Assembly: GCF_001724715.1 (NCBI RefSeq)
Contig: NZ_MEFG01000006.1
Span: 1 to 60,344, forward strand
Direction of reading: 5' to 3'
Origin: Sphingomonas sp. SCN 67-18
GTDB taxonomy: Bacteria; Pseudomonadota; Alphaproteobacteria; Sphingomonadales; Sphingomonadaceae
Length of the DNA: 60,344 nt
Below, piece by piece: positions 10,498-18,663 of the stretch; positions within the stretch are counted from its first letter, which is position 1, and every line of letters begins with the position of its first letter. The notes under the pieces are model-generated. The model saw nothing but the letters and a program-made list of their open reading frames with translations. It was not told the DNA's origin and searched no databases. Position numbers and translations under genes: made by a program.

Positions 10498-10989
10498 TCA
10501 GCCCCCGGCCAGCCGCGGCGCCAGCACCGCCACCAGCGCCTCGCACCCCACCGCATCCTCCGCGTCGAAGCGCGCCCGCGTCGGCGCGTCGATGTCCAGC
10601 ACGCCGATCAGCACGCCCGCATGGACAATGGGCACCACCAGTTCGCTGGCCGATGCGGAATCGCAGGCGATATGGCCGGGAAAGGCGTTGACGTCCGCGA
10701 CCAGCTGGGTGCGCCGCGTGGCCGCCGCCGTGCCGCACACGCCCGCGCCCATCGCTATGCGGATGCAGGCCACCTTGCCCTGGAACGGGCCGAGCACCAG
10801 TTCTTCCCCCGCCGCGCGGTAGAACCCCGCCCAGTTGATGCCGGGCAGATATTCCCAGATCAGCGCCGCCGCATTGGCCATGTTGGCGACAGGGTCCGGC
10901 TCGCCGGTGGTCAACCCGTCAAGCGCGCGCGCCAGTTCGCGGTAAAGCGCGGCCTTGTCGCCGCCCGTATCGATGGAAATCTCGTGCAC
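10498..10989 (-). CDS. msrC: Free methionine-(R)-sulfoxide reductase (GAF type)
   Basis: Cytoplasmic repair enzyme that reduces free Met-(R)-sulfoxide, 163 residues, made of a single GAF domain. The three catalytic cysteines are at 75, 85 and 109 (GKVACIRI, GAGVCGTA, GHIACDSA); their spacing of 10 and 24 equals that of the E. coli enzyme. The C-terminal ends in SELVVPI and GVLDIDAP, typical of the family. Lies just before arfB on the same strand with a 26-base gap. Confidence 0.92.
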   Translation of the reverse strand: MHEISIDTGGDKAALYRELARALDGLTTGEPDPVANMANAAALIWEYLPGINWAGFYRAAGEELVLGPFQGKVACIRIAMGAGVCGTAAATRRTQLVADVNAFPGHIACDSASASELVVPIVHAGVLIGVLDIDAPTRARFDAEDAVGCEALVAVLAPRLAGG

Positions 10990-11015
10990 CCTGTCGTCGC
11001 TCCCTGCGGGCGGCC

Positions 11016-11429
11016 TCAGTCGAGATCGACCCTGCCCCGCCCTTTCTTCACTGATCCGCGGATCGCCTTGCCGTCCAGCCGCCGCGCCTTCGCCGCCTTG
11101 CTGGGCCTGGTCTTCACCCGCCGCGCCGGCCGTTCATGCGCCCTGGCGACCAGCGCGGCCAGCCGCTCGCGGGCCTCGGCGCGGTTCGCCTCCTGCGTGC
11201 GGTGGGTGCGCGCGGTGACGATGATCTCGCCGTCATTGGTCCAGCGGCTGCCCGCCAGTTCCTTCAGCCGGGCATAGACGTCCGGGGCAAGCCGCAGCGC
11301 ATAGACGTCCAGCCGCAGCTGCACCGCCGTCGCCACCTTGTTGACATTCTGCCCGCCCGGCCCGGTGGAGGCGAGGAAGCGTTCCTCGATCGCCGCCTCG
11401 GGCAAAGGCGGATGGTCAGCCTTCGCCAT
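11016..11429 (-). CDS. arfB: Ribosome rescue factor ArfB (GGQ peptidyl-tRNA hydrolase)
   Basis: Rescues stalled ribosomes without a stop codon by hydrolysing peptidyl-tRNA. The 137 residues hold the GGQ motif at 25-27 (STGPGGQNVNK) and a basic C-terminal tail (KAAKARRLDGKAIRGSVKKG) that in the family inserts in the empty mRNA channel. No codon-recognition domain is present, which separates it from RF1/RF2. The start at MAKADHPP was chosen for family fit; it overlaps the end of the upstream pseudouridine synthase gene by 14 bases. Confidence 0.92.
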   Translation of the reverse strand: MAKADHPPLPEAAIEERFLASTGPGGQNVNKVATAVQLRLDVYALRLAPDVYARLKELAGSRWTNDGEIIVTARTHRTQEANRAEARERLAALVARAHERPARRVKTRPSKAAKARRLDGKAIRGSVKKGRGRVDLD

Positions 11430-12135
11430 GGCCGGTCGGCCGGTGCGCCCGCAGCGCCGCCGGGGAAAGATAAGCCCCCGCGCCGGTATCCGGCGCAAAA
11501 CCGGCCGCCGCGAAGGCCGCGGGCAAGGGCGCATCGGCTATGATCGGCGTCTTGCCGTCGCGCACCACGCTGATGTGGGCGGCGTGGAGCAGCATGGCCC
11601 CTCCGCCGCGCCCATAGACGGGGTCTCCGACGATCGGGATGCCGATTCCGCTCGCGGCATGCACCCGCAACTGGTGGGTCCGGCCGGTCTCCGGCTCGAA
11701 ACGGACCAGCGCCCGCCCGCTCATGGTCGCGATCTTCGTCCAGCGGCTGCGCGAAGGTCTGCCCTTGGCATCACCGACGATGCGCCAGCCGGCCTGCCGG
11801 CTGCTCACCTTGGCAAGCGGCATGTCGACCAGCCCTTCATCCGCGTCGGGCACGCCGTCCAGCACGGCATAATAGGATTTGGTCACCTGCCCCGCCTCGA
11901 AGGCCGCGCCGAACCGCTTGTGCGCCTTGGGGTTGCGGGCGAGCAGCAGGCAGCCGCTGGTGTCGCGGTCCAGCCGGTGAACCGCCTTCGGCCAGCGCCG
12001 GAAACCGAATTTCAGGCTGTCGAGATGGTTTTCCAGGCTCAGCGCGCCGTCGCGCGTCGGGTCCACCGGCATCCCGGCCGGCTTGTCGATGACGATGGCT
12101 TCGCCGTCGATATAGAGGACCCGTTCGTTCAGCAT
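11416..12135 (-). CDS. RluA-family RNA pseudouridine synthase
   Basis: Converts uridine to pseudouridine in rRNA or tRNA; 239 residues. The catalytic Asp is in HRLDRDTSG, and the later ETGRTHQLRVH stretch is characteristic of the RluA branch. No S4 RNA-binding domain precedes the catalytic domain, as in RluA and TruC-like short members. The target base cannot be told from sequence. Co-directional and overlapping with arfB, making a small translation-quality operon with msrC downstream. Confidence 0.9.
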   Translation of the reverse strand: MLNERVLYIDGEAIVIDKPAGMPVDPTRDGALSLENHLDSLKFGFRRWPKAVHRLDRDTSGCLLLARNPKAHKRFGAAFEAGQVTKSYYAVLDGVPDADEGLVDMPLAKVSSRQAGWRIVGDAKGRPSRSRWTKIATMSGRALVRFEPETGRTHQLRVHAASGIGIPIVGDPVYGRGGGAMLLHAAHISVVRDGKTPIIADAPLPAAFAAAGFAPDTGAGAYLSPAALRAHRPTGHGEG

Positions 12136-12209
12136 CCCCGCGCTATGGCCGCCCGCGCGCGAAAGCGAAAGCCCTTCAATGGGTTTCGCCGCCGCGCGCG
12201 GGCGGAAAA

Positions 12210-12809
12210 TCAGGCCGCCAGCCTGGCCGCCGTGTCGGCCACGCGCCGGCCCAGATAGCGCGCGCCGTTCAGCTCGTCCTCATGGGGCTGGCGGCTGCCG
12301 TCGCCGCCCGCGATGGTGGTGGCGCCATAGGGCGCGCCGCCGACGACATGACCATGGCCCATCTGGTTGGGAAAGCCATAGTCCAGCCCGACGATGGTCA
12401 TGCCGAAATGCAGCAGGTTGGTGATGATGGAGAACAACGTCGTCTCCTGCCCGCCATGCTGGGTGGCGGTGGAGGTGAAGGCCGCGCCCACCTTGCCGTT
12501 CAGCGCGCCGGACGCCCACAGCCCGCCGGCCTGGTCGAGAAACGCCGCCATCTGCGACGATATGCGGCCAAAGCGCGTGCCGGTGCCGACGATGATCGCG
12601 TCATAATTGGGCAGGTCGGCAATGGTGGCGACAGGCGCCGCCTGGTCCAGCTTGAAATGCGCCTTGCGGGCGATCTCTTCCGGCACCGTCTCGGGCACGC
12701 GCATCACGTCCACGGTCGCGCCTGCCTCCCGTGCGCCCTCGGCGATGGCGTTGGCCATCGTCTCGATATGGCCGTAGGTCGAATAATAAAGCACCAGAAT
12801 CTTCGCCAT
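12210..12809 (-). CDS. wrbA: NAD(P)H:quinone oxidoreductase WrbA
   Basis: FMN flavodoxin-like enzyme that reduces quinones by two electrons, 199 residues, the usual WrbA length. It opens [19 protein letters not shown] with the phosphate-binding loop, and shows the family blocks [26 protein letters not shown] and [13 protein letters not shown]. The start was placed at MAKILVLYY; an upstream in-frame extension is not homologous. It lies downstream of a pirin gene, with a strong terminator-like hairpin in between. Confidence 0.95.
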   Translation of the reverse strand: MAKILVLYYSTYGHIETMANAIAEGAREAGATVDVMRVPETVPEEIARKAHFKLDQAAPVATIADLPNYDAIIVGTGTRFGRISSQMAAFLDQAGGLWASGALNGKVGAAFTSTATQHGGQETTLFSIITNLLHFGMTIVGLDYGFPNQMGHGHVVGGAPYGATTIAGGDGSRQPHEDELNGARYLGRRVADTAARLAA

Positions 12810-12841
12810 TTCGCGAACTCCATTGTCAGTTCTGTTGGGGG

Positions 12842-12889
12842 AAAAAGGGTGGCCCCGCGCGCCCGGGGAAGGGGTCGGCGCGCGGGGCC
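12842..12889 (-). terminator. Terminator-like hairpin between pirin and wrbA
   Basis: A perfect 13-bp inverted repeat (GGCCCCGCGCGCC at 12851-12863 and its complement at 12877-12889) is followed on the minus strand by ACCCTTTTT. Read in the direction of pirin to wrbA this has the form of a Rho-independent terminator with a short T tract. It would separate or attenuate wrbA transcription from pirin. Confidence 0.6.
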
Positions 12890-12900
12890 GGTCAGGCCGG

Positions 12901-13596
12901 TCAGGAATCGACGAGCACCAGCTCGGCGTCCTCGTCGGCCTTGATGGTGACGGTCTGGCCACCGCTGATGGCCGCGCCGTCGCGGGCGTTGAACGCCTCA
13001 CCGTCGATGGTGATCCGTCCGGTGGCGGGCACCAGATAGGCGTGCCGCCCCTCGCCCACCGCATAGTCAACGCTTTCGCCCGCCTTCAGCGTGGCGCCCA
13101 GCACCCGCGCATCGGCGCGGATCGGCAGCGCCTCGCTGTCCTCGACGAAGCCGCTGGCCAGCGCGACGAACCGGCCGGACCGGTCGCCCTTGGGAAAGGG
13201 CTTGGCGCCCCATGCGGGCGATCCGCCCCGCCGGTTGGGCATGATCCAGATCTGGAACAGGGTCGTGTCCTCATTCTCCAGATTATATTCGGAGTGGCGC
13301 ACGCCAGTGCCGGCGCTCATCACCTGAACATCGCCCGGCCCGGTGCGGCCCTTGTTGCCCATGCTGTCCTGGTGGGTGATCGCCCCGGTGCGGACATAGG
13401 TGATGATCTCCATGTCGGCATGGGGATGGGGCGGAAAGCCGGTGTTCGGCGCAATCTTGTCATCGTTCCACACCCGAAGCGCGCCCCAGTTCATCCGGGC
13501 GGGATCGTGATAGTTGGCGAAGGAAAAATGGTGCCGCGCGTTCAGCCAGCCGTGATCGGCATGGCCCAGGCTTTCGAAGCTGCGTTTCTCGATCAT
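12901..13596 (-). CDS. Pirin family protein (YhhW-like bicupin)
   Basis: A 231-residue two-cupin protein. The N-terminal cupin holds the metal ligands in HPHADMEI and HSEYN, as in E. coli YhhW, a quercetinase-like protein. The protein begins [18 protein letters not shown], a common pirin start. Pirin-like genes are often found next to wrbA-type quinone reductases and LysR regulators, as here; a role in handling quinones or flavonoids follows from that context and is inference. Confidence 0.9.
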   Translation of the reverse strand: MIEKRSFESLGHADHGWLNARHHFSFANYHDPARMNWGALRVWNDDKIAPNTGFPPHPHADMEIITYVRTGAITHQDSMGNKGRTGPGDVQVMSAGTGVRHSEYNLENEDTTLFQIWIMPNRRGGSPAWGAKPFPKGDRSGRFVALASGFVEDSEALPIRADARVLGATLKAGESVDYAVGEGRHAYLVPATGRITIDGEAFNARDGAAISGGQTVTIKADEDAELVLVDS

Positions 13597-13671
13597 ATCT
13601 CTAACCTTTCACTGTGCCCGTGAAGGGCTTGTCGCAGGCCGAGATAGGGCGCATTGATAAGTTCATAAATA

Positions 13672-13696
13672 GAAACATTGGAAAAGGATCGTTTCC
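13672..13696. promoter_or_regulatory. Inverted repeat in the pirin/LysR divergent promoter
   Basis: GAAAC at 13672 and GTTTC at 13691 form an interrupted palindrome, with a nested GGAAA-N7-TTTCC. It lies in the 104-bp gap between pirin (leftward) and the LysR-type gene (rightward), a few bases before the LysR start. It is a plausible operator for that regulator. Confidence 0.4.
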
Positions 13697-13700
13697 ATAA

Positions 13701-14603
13701 ATGCGCCTTCCGGACTTCGAGGCATGGGCGATCTTCGCCACCGTGGTGGAACGCCGCTCCTTCACCGCCGCCGCCGACGCGCTCGGCCTGTCCAAGGCCA
13801 CGGTGTCCAAGGCGGTGACGCGGCTCGAGGCGCATGTCGGGGCCAGGCTGTTCCACCGCACCTCGCGCCACCTCTCGCTCACCGAAACCGGCCGCGCCCT
13901 GGCCGATCACGCCGCCCGCATCCTGGCGGAAGGCACGGCAGCGGAGGAATCCGCCCGCGACGAGGCGAGCGCCCCCACCGGGCTGGTCCGCCTCGCCGCG
14001 CCGATGACCTTCGGGCTTCAGCATGTCGCCCCGGTGGTGGCCGAATTCCTCGCCGCCCACCCCGGCATCGCGGTCGATCTGCACCTCAGCGACGCGCGGA
14101 TCGATCTGGTCGAGACGGGCTACGACATGGCGCTGCGCATCGCCGCCCTGCCGGACAGCTCTCTGCTCGCCCGGCGGCTGACCCCCATCACCGCCCACAT
14201 CGTCGCCGCCCCCGCCTATCTGGAAAGGCACGGCCGCCCGCGCCACCCCGCGGAACTGGGGGAACATGCCTGCCTGTGCTACGCCAACCTGCCGACGCCC
14301 AATCTGTGGCGCTTCGTCGGGCCGGACGGCACGGAGGCGATGGTCCGGCCGGACGGGCCGTTGCGCACCAACAGCGGAGACGCGATGCTGCCGGCGCTGC
14401 GCGCGGGGCTGGGCGTCGCGGTGCTGCCGGATTTCATCGTCGCGGACGATCTCGCCACCGGCCGGCTGGAGGCGATCCTGCCCGGCTGGTCGCCGCCGCC
14501 GGTGGCGCTGCACCTCGTCACCCCGCCCGGCGCGCTGCGCCCGGCCCGGGTGGAGGCGCTCATCGCCCATCTCCTCGCACGTTTCGGCGGAGTCCGCGGC
14601 TGA
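13701..14603 (+). CDS. LysR-family transcriptional regulator
   Basis: A 300-residue regulator with an N-terminal winged helix-turn-helix (FTAAADALGLSKATVSKAVTRLE, written here in parts: FTAAADALGL then SKATVSKAVTRL) and a periplasmic-binding-protein-like sensor domain. The CrgA/DsdC-like subfamily marker LFHRTSRHLSLTETG is clear. Divergent from pirin-wrbA, so it most likely controls them and itself; the ligand may be a quinone or a phenolic compound (inference). Confidence 0.93.
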   Translation: MRLPDFEAWAIFATVVERRSFTAAADALGLSKATVSKAVTRLEAHVGARLFHRTSRHLSLTETGRALADHAARILAEGTAAEESARDEASAPTGLVRLAAPMTFGLQHVAPVVAEFLAAHPGIAVDLHLSDARIDLVETGYDMALRIAALPDSSLLARRLTPITAHIVAAPAYLERHGRPRHPAELGEHACLCYANLPTPNLWRFVGPDGTEAMVRPDGPLRTNSGDAMLPALRAGLGVAVLPDFIVADDLATGRLEAILPGWSPPPVALHLVTPPGALRPARVEALIAHLLARFGGVRG

Positions 14604-14612
14604 GCGGCTGAC

Positions 14613-14627
14613 TTAACGCCATATTAA
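14613..14627. promoter_or_regulatory. CtrA box TTAA-N7-TTAA upstream of ctrA
   Basis: TTAACGCCATATTAA matches the full CtrA consensus exactly and lies 88 bases upstream of the ctrA start. A further TTAA half site is at about 14653 (GGTTAATG). In Caulobacter ctrA is autoregulated through such sites; the same is inferred here. Confidence 0.8.
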
Positions 14628-14715
14628 CCTTTTGCGTTCAGATGTCGTTTGGTTAATGAATATGTCCGGGGGCCGAAGGATTTCGTTCGGGCCGTGAACA
14701 AAGGGGTTTGCAGCT

Positions 14716-15426
14716 ATGCGCGTATTGCTGATCGAAGACGAGCCGACGACGGCCAAGGCGATCGAGCTTATGCTCACGACTGAAGGTTTCAATGTCTACA
14801 CGACCGACCTTGGCGAAGAAGGCCTCGATCTCGGCAAGCTGTACGATTACGACATCATCTGCCTGGATCTCAACCTGCCGGACATGCACGGCTATGACGT
14901 GCTGAAAAAACTGCGCGTCGCCAAGGTGCAGACGCCGGTTCTCATCCTCTCCGGCGTGTCCGAAATGGATTCCAAGGTGCGCAGCTTCGGCTTCGGCGCC
15001 GACGATTATGTCACCAAGCCTTTCCACCGCGATGAACTCATCGCCCGCATCCACGCCGTGGTCCGCCGGTCCAAGGGCCACAGCCAGTCGGTCATCCGCA
15101 CCGGCAAGCTGGCGGTCAATCTCGACGCCAAGACGGTTGAGGTCGACGGCAGCCGCGTCCACCTGACCGGCAAGGAATATGCGATGCTCGAGCTGCTTTC
15201 GCTGCGCAAGAGCACCACCCTCACCAAGGAAATGTTCCTCAACCACCTCTATGGCGGCATGGACGAGCCGGAGTTGAAGATCATCGACGTCTTCATCTGC
15301 AAGCTGCGCAAGAAGCTGTCGCTGGCCTGCGGCGGCGAAAATTATATCGAGACCGTCTGGGGCCGCGGCTATGTGCTGCGCGATCCGGACGAGGAAACGC
15401 TGGCGCCCCAGGCCGCCGTCGCCTGA
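14716..15426 (+). CDS. ctrA: Cell-cycle response regulator CtrA
   Basis: OmpR-class response regulator, 236 residues; the master regulator of cell cycle, flagella and division in alphaproteobacteria. Receiver domain 1-115 with the phosphorylated Asp51 ([10 protein letters not shown]), acidic pair Glu7/Asp8 and the conserved Lys in VTKPF; winged-helix DNA-binding domain to the end ([20 protein letters not shown]). The C terminus ends AAVA, in keeping with the alanine tail used for ClpXP turnover in Caulobacter. A CtrA box upstream suggests autoregulation, and a strong terminator follows. Confidence 0.97.
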   Translation: MRVLLIEDEPTTAKAIELMLTTEGFNVYTTDLGEEGLDLGKLYDYDIICLDLNLPDMHGYDVLKKLRVAKVQTPVLILSGVSEMDSKVRSFGFGADDYVTKPFHRDELIARIHAVVRRSKGHSQSVIRTGKLAVNLDAKTVEVDGSRVHLTGKEYAMLELLSLRKSTTLTKEMFLNHLYGGMDEPELKIIDVFICKLRKKLSLACGGENYIETVWGRGYVLRDPDEETLAPQAAVA

Positions 15427-15450
15427 TCCCTTCCCCTTCCCGGTAAGCGC

Positions 15451-15482
15451 AAAAGGCCGGCGGAGCGATCCGCCGGCCTTTT
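15451..15482 (+). terminator. Strong hairpin terminator between ctrA and bpt
   Basis: A perfect 14-bp stem, AAAAGGCCGGCGGA pairing with TCCGCCGGCCTTTT around a GCGA tetraloop. The A and T ends make it work in both directions, fitting the convergent genes ctrA and bpt on either side. Confidence 0.9.
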
Positions 15483-15493
15483 GCGTCCCCCCG

Positions 15494-16255
15494 TCAGCCG
15501 AGCAGATCGGTGGTCCGGTCGCCGGGCTGGAAACGCAGCCACCCGCCGGGGCCAAGCCGCTCCATCGGCTGGAAACGCACCTTATACTGCATCCGCGCCG
15601 ATCCCTCGACCCAATAGCCCAGATAGACATAGGGCAGCCCGTTGCGCCGGGCGCGGGCGATATGTTCCATGATGATGAAATTGCCCAGCCCGGGGCGGCT
15701 CGGGTCGTGCGGCTCGAAAAAGCTGTAGATCATCGACAGGCCGTCTGCCTGCTGGTCCATCAGGCAGGCGCCGACCAGCCGGCCGGGCGCGTCGCCGACC
15801 CCCGGCTCGCGATATTCGATGACCGCGCTGTTCACCGGCGTCTGCTCGATCATGTCGGCATAGTCCATCTCGTCCATGCCGCTCATCCCGCCGCCGGGGT
15901 GCCGCGCGGTCAGGTAACGCTGCAACAGGGCGAACTGCTCGTCGGTGGACCATGGCTTGCACGACGATATTTCCAGGTCCTCATGCCGCTTCAGCAGGCG
16001 GCGCTGGGTCGCGTTGGGCTGGAACTCGCCGGTGATGACGCGCACCGACACGCAGGCCGAACAGTCGACGCAGCTCGGCCGGTAGGCGACGCTCTGGCTG
16101 CGGCGAAAGCCGATGCGCCCCAGCGCGTCGTTCAGCTCGGATGCGTGCGGGCCGCTCAGCTCGGTGAAAACCTTGCGCTCGCTCCGCCCGGGCAAATAGG
16201 GGCAGGGCGACGGACTCGTGACGAAGAAACGTGGAAATCGAAAGGGTGCGCTCAC
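15494..16255 (-). CDS. bpt: Arginyl/leucyl-tRNA-protein transferase (Bpt/Ate)
   Basis: Adds Leu (or Arg) from tRNA to the N terminus of proteins with acidic first residues, marking them for ClpAP/ClpS degradation (N-degron pathway). 253 residues; the N-terminal domain has [18 protein letters not shown] and the cysteine motif CVDCSAC, and the GNAT-like C-terminal domain has [15 protein letters not shown]. Length and motifs match bacterial Bpt. Convergent with ctrA; its promoter region (16256-16489) holds four GANTC sites. Confidence 0.93.
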   Translation of the reverse strand: MSAPFRFPRFFVTSPSPCPYLPGRSERKVFTELSGPHASELNDALGRIGFRRSQSVAYRPSCVDCSACVSVRVITGEFQPNATQRRLLKRHEDLEISSCKPWSTDEQFALLQRYLTARHPGGGMSGMDEMDYADMIEQTPVNSAVIEYREPGVGDAPGRLVGACLMDQQADGLSMIYSFFEPHDPSRPGLGNFIIMEHIARARRNGLPYVYLGYWVEGSARMQYKVRFQPMERLGPGGWLRFQPGDRTTDLLG

Positions 16256-16291
16256 CGCTTCTTAACCTTTTGCAACCGCCGCCCTCTATGG

Positions 16292-16362
16292 GACTCCCCC
16301 TTGTATGAGAGTCCGCGAGTCGGTTGAAAAGCATGTTTACCACGATTGTCAGTTAATGAGTC
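16292..16362. promoter_or_regulatory. Cluster of four GANTC (CcrM) sites upstream of bpt
   Basis: GACTC at 16292 and GAGTC at 16309, 16317 and 16358 put four CcrM methylation sites in 71 bp. TTAA half sites flank them (16262 and about 16354). The 16256-16489 gap has no gene otherwise. Methylation-dependent, cell-cycle-linked transcription of bpt is a reasonable inference. Confidence 0.55.
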
Positions 16363-16489
16363 ACCATAGCGCCCGTCGCGCATGGGCCGGCCCGCACCGC
16401 CGCCGGGCCTGCCGGCGGCGGATCATGCCCCGAAATGCCGGGCGCGGGCGTGGTTGGGGGCGGGGTCCGAAACCGGTTTTCCCGGTGAA

Positions 16490-17740
16490 TTAGGCCAGTT
16501 CCACCATGGTCACGTCATAGCCGTTCTCGCGCAGCGCGGCGAACAGCCGGTCGAGATGGGCCTGGTCGCGCGTCTCGCACTCGATCTGCGTCACCAGCCC
16601 CTTGGCGGGCAGGGTGGTGAAGACGCGCTGGTGCGACACGTCGATGATGTTCACCTGCTCCTGGTCGAAGATGCGGGCGACGTGGAACAGCGCGCCGGGG
16701 CGGTCCTGCAGGCGGATCCGCATCCGCGCCAGCCGGCCGGACCGGGCCAGGTCGCGCAGCAGCACATTGGCGAGCAGCCGGGTGTCGATGTTGCCGCCGC
16801 ACAGGATGATGCCCACCGTCTTGCCGGCAAAGCGTTCCGGCTGCGCCAGCAGCGCGGCAAAGCCCGCCGCGCCCGCGCCTTCCACCACCGTCTTCTCGAT
16901 CTGCAGCAACAGCGCCACCGCCTTTTCCAGATGCGCCTCGCCGACCAGCACGATGTCGTCGGCCAGCGCCTCCACGATCCGCGACGTCAGCGCGCCCGGC
17001 TGCTTGACGGCAATGCCCTCGGCCAGCGTGTCGCCCTCGCACGGCAGCTCGACATGCTTCAGCCGGGCATACATGGACGGGTAAAGCTCCGCCTGCACGC
17101 CGATCAGCTCGATGTCGGGGCGCAGCCCGCGCGCCGCCGTGCCCATGCCGGAAAACAGCCCACCCCCGCCAATCGGCACGACCAGCGTGTCGATGGCCGG
17201 CGCATCGGCCAGCATCTCCAGCGCCACCGTGCCCTGCCCCGCGATGATATGGGGGTGGTCGAACGGGTGGACGAAGGTCAGCCCGCGCTCCACCTCCAGC
17301 AACCGGGCATGGGCGTTGGCGGCGTCGAACGTCTCGCCTTCGAGGATCACCGTCGCGCCGTGGCTCTCGGTCTGCATCACCTTCACGGTCGGAGTCGAAC
17401 GCGGCATCACGATGGTCACGGGAATGCCCAGCCGGCTGCCATGATAGGCCAGCCCCTGCGCATGGTTGCCCGCGGACGCGGCGATCACGCCCTTGGCGCG
17501 CGCTTCCGGCGCCATCAGCAAAAGCGTGTTCAGCGCGCCGCGTTCCTTATAGGCGGCTGTAAACTGGTGGTTTTCAAATTTCAGCCACACCTCCGCGCCG
17601 GTCATCATCGACAGCGTCTGGCTCTTCAACGTCGGCGTGCGGATAATATGATCGCCAATCCGCGCGGCGGCGGCGCGGACATCGTCAAGGGTGACGGGGG
17701 CATCGGCGGATGCGGCGATCGGTTGATGTGCTGTAGCCAT
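16490..17740 (-). CDS. ilvA: Threonine ammonia-lyase with ACT domain
   Basis: PLP enzyme that deaminates threonine to 2-oxobutyrate, 416 residues. Fold-type II PLP domain with the Schiff-base Lys65 in AAYKERGAL, the glycine loop GGGGLFSGM and the SAGNHAQG block; one C-terminal ACT domain (RIRLQDRPGALFHVARIF) for allosteric control. The single short ACT resembles the 400-residue TdcB-plus-ACT form rather than long E. coli IlvA. The start MATAHQP was preferred over an upstream in-frame ATG. Divergent from the following dehydrogenase with a 56-base gap. Confidence 0.92.
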   Translation of the reverse strand: MATAHQPIAASADAPVTLDDVRAAAARIGDHIIRTPTLKSQTLSMMTGAEVWLKFENHQFTAAYKERGALNTLLLMAPEARAKGVIAASAGNHAQGLAYHGSRLGIPVTIVMPRSTPTVKVMQTESHGATVILEGETFDAANAHARLLEVERGLTFVHPFDHPHIIAGQGTVALEMLADAPAIDTLVVPIGGGGLFSGMGTAARGLRPDIELIGVQAELYPSMYARLKHVELPCEGDTLAEGIAVKQPGALTSRIVEALADDIVLVGEAHLEKAVALLLQIEKTVVEGAGAAGFAALLAQPERFAGKTVGIILCGGNIDTRLLANVLLRDLARSGRLARMRIRLQDRPGALFHVARIFDQEQVNIIDVSHQRVFTTLPAKGLVTQIECETRDQAHLDRLFAALRENGYDVTMVELA

Positions 17741-17796
17741 GAACGCCGCCCCTAGACCATCTAGCGGATCAGGGAAACACGCGTTAACCGGAGGGC

Positions 17797-18663
17797 ATGG
17801 CTCAAATCGCATTCATTGGCATCGGCATCATGGGCGGACCGATGGCCAGACACCTCGCCGCCGCCGGGCACGCCCTCACCGTCTATAATCGCAATCCGGC
17901 CAAGGCCGAGGCATGGGTGGCGGCGCATGGCGGCGCGCTCGCGGCCAGCCCGGCCCACGCCGCCGAGGGCGCGGACGCGGTCATCAGCTGCGTCGGCAAT
18001 GACGACGATCTGGCCGGCATCACCCTGGGCCGCGACGGCGCGTTCCGGGCGATGCGCAAGGGCGCGGTGTTCATCGATCACACCACCGTCTCCGCCCGCA
18101 TCGCCCGCCAGCTCGCGGTCGAGGCGAAAAGCCTCGGCCTGCTCAGCGTCGATGCGCCCGTCTCCGGCGGTCAGGCGGGGGCGGAAAAGGGCGCGCTGTC
18201 CATCATGTGCGGCGGCAGCGAGGCGGCAATGGCGGCGGCCAGCCCGCTGATGGGCGCCTATGCCGGGCGGATCGTCCATGTCGGCGGCCCGGGCGCCGGG
18301 CAGACCACCAAGATGGTCAACCAGATCGCCATCGCCGGCACGCTGCAGGGCCTGTCGGAGGCGGTGCGCTTCGCCCAGATCGCCGGGCTGGACATGGACA
18401 AGGCGCTGGAGGCCGTCTCCGGCGGCGCGGCGCAAAGCTGGCAGATGGTCAACCGCTGGGGCACCATGGCCGCGGATCAGTTCGATTTCGGCTTCGCGAT
18501 AGACTGGATGCGCAAGGATCTCGGCCTCGCGCTGGATGAGGCGCGGGCCAACGGCGCGTCGCTGCCGGTCGCCGCGCTGGTCGACCAGTTCTACGCCGAA
18601 ATCCAGGCGATGGGCGGCAACCGGCAGGATACCAGCGCGCTCATCCGGCGCCTGCCCAAATGA
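17797..18663 (+). CDS. Beta-hydroxyacid dehydrogenase (3-hydroxyisobutyrate DH family)
   Basis: NAD(P)-dependent oxidoreductase of 288 residues. Rossmann motif GIGIMGGPMA at the N terminus, substrate loop DAPVSGGQAGAE, and the catalytic Lys in GQTTKMVNQ. These mark the family of 3-hydroxyisobutyrate dehydrogenase and tartronate semialdehyde reductase; the exact substrate cannot be decided. The stop overlaps the start of the next gene by four bases (ATGA), so the amidohydrolase is co-transcribed. Confidence 0.9.
   Translation: MAQIAFIGIGIMGGPMARHLAAAGHALTVYNRNPAKAEAWVAAHGGALAASPAHAAEGADAVISCVGNDDDLAGITLGRDGAFRAMRKGAVFIDHTTVSARIARQLAVEAKSLGLLSVDAPVSGGQAGAEKGALSIMCGGSEAAMAAASPLMGAYAGRIVHVGGPGAGQTTKMVNQIAIAGTLQGLSEAVRFAQIAGLDMDKALEAVSGGAAQSWQMVNRWGTMAADQFDFGFAIDWMRKDLGLALDEARANGASLPVAALVDQFYAEIQAMGGNRQDTSALIRRLPK

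Noticed and set aside
16256-16489. Chromosomal origin of replication
   Set aside because: GANTC and TTAA sites recall the Caulobacter origin, but no DnaA boxes or origin-typical genes (hemE, RP001, dnaA) are present.
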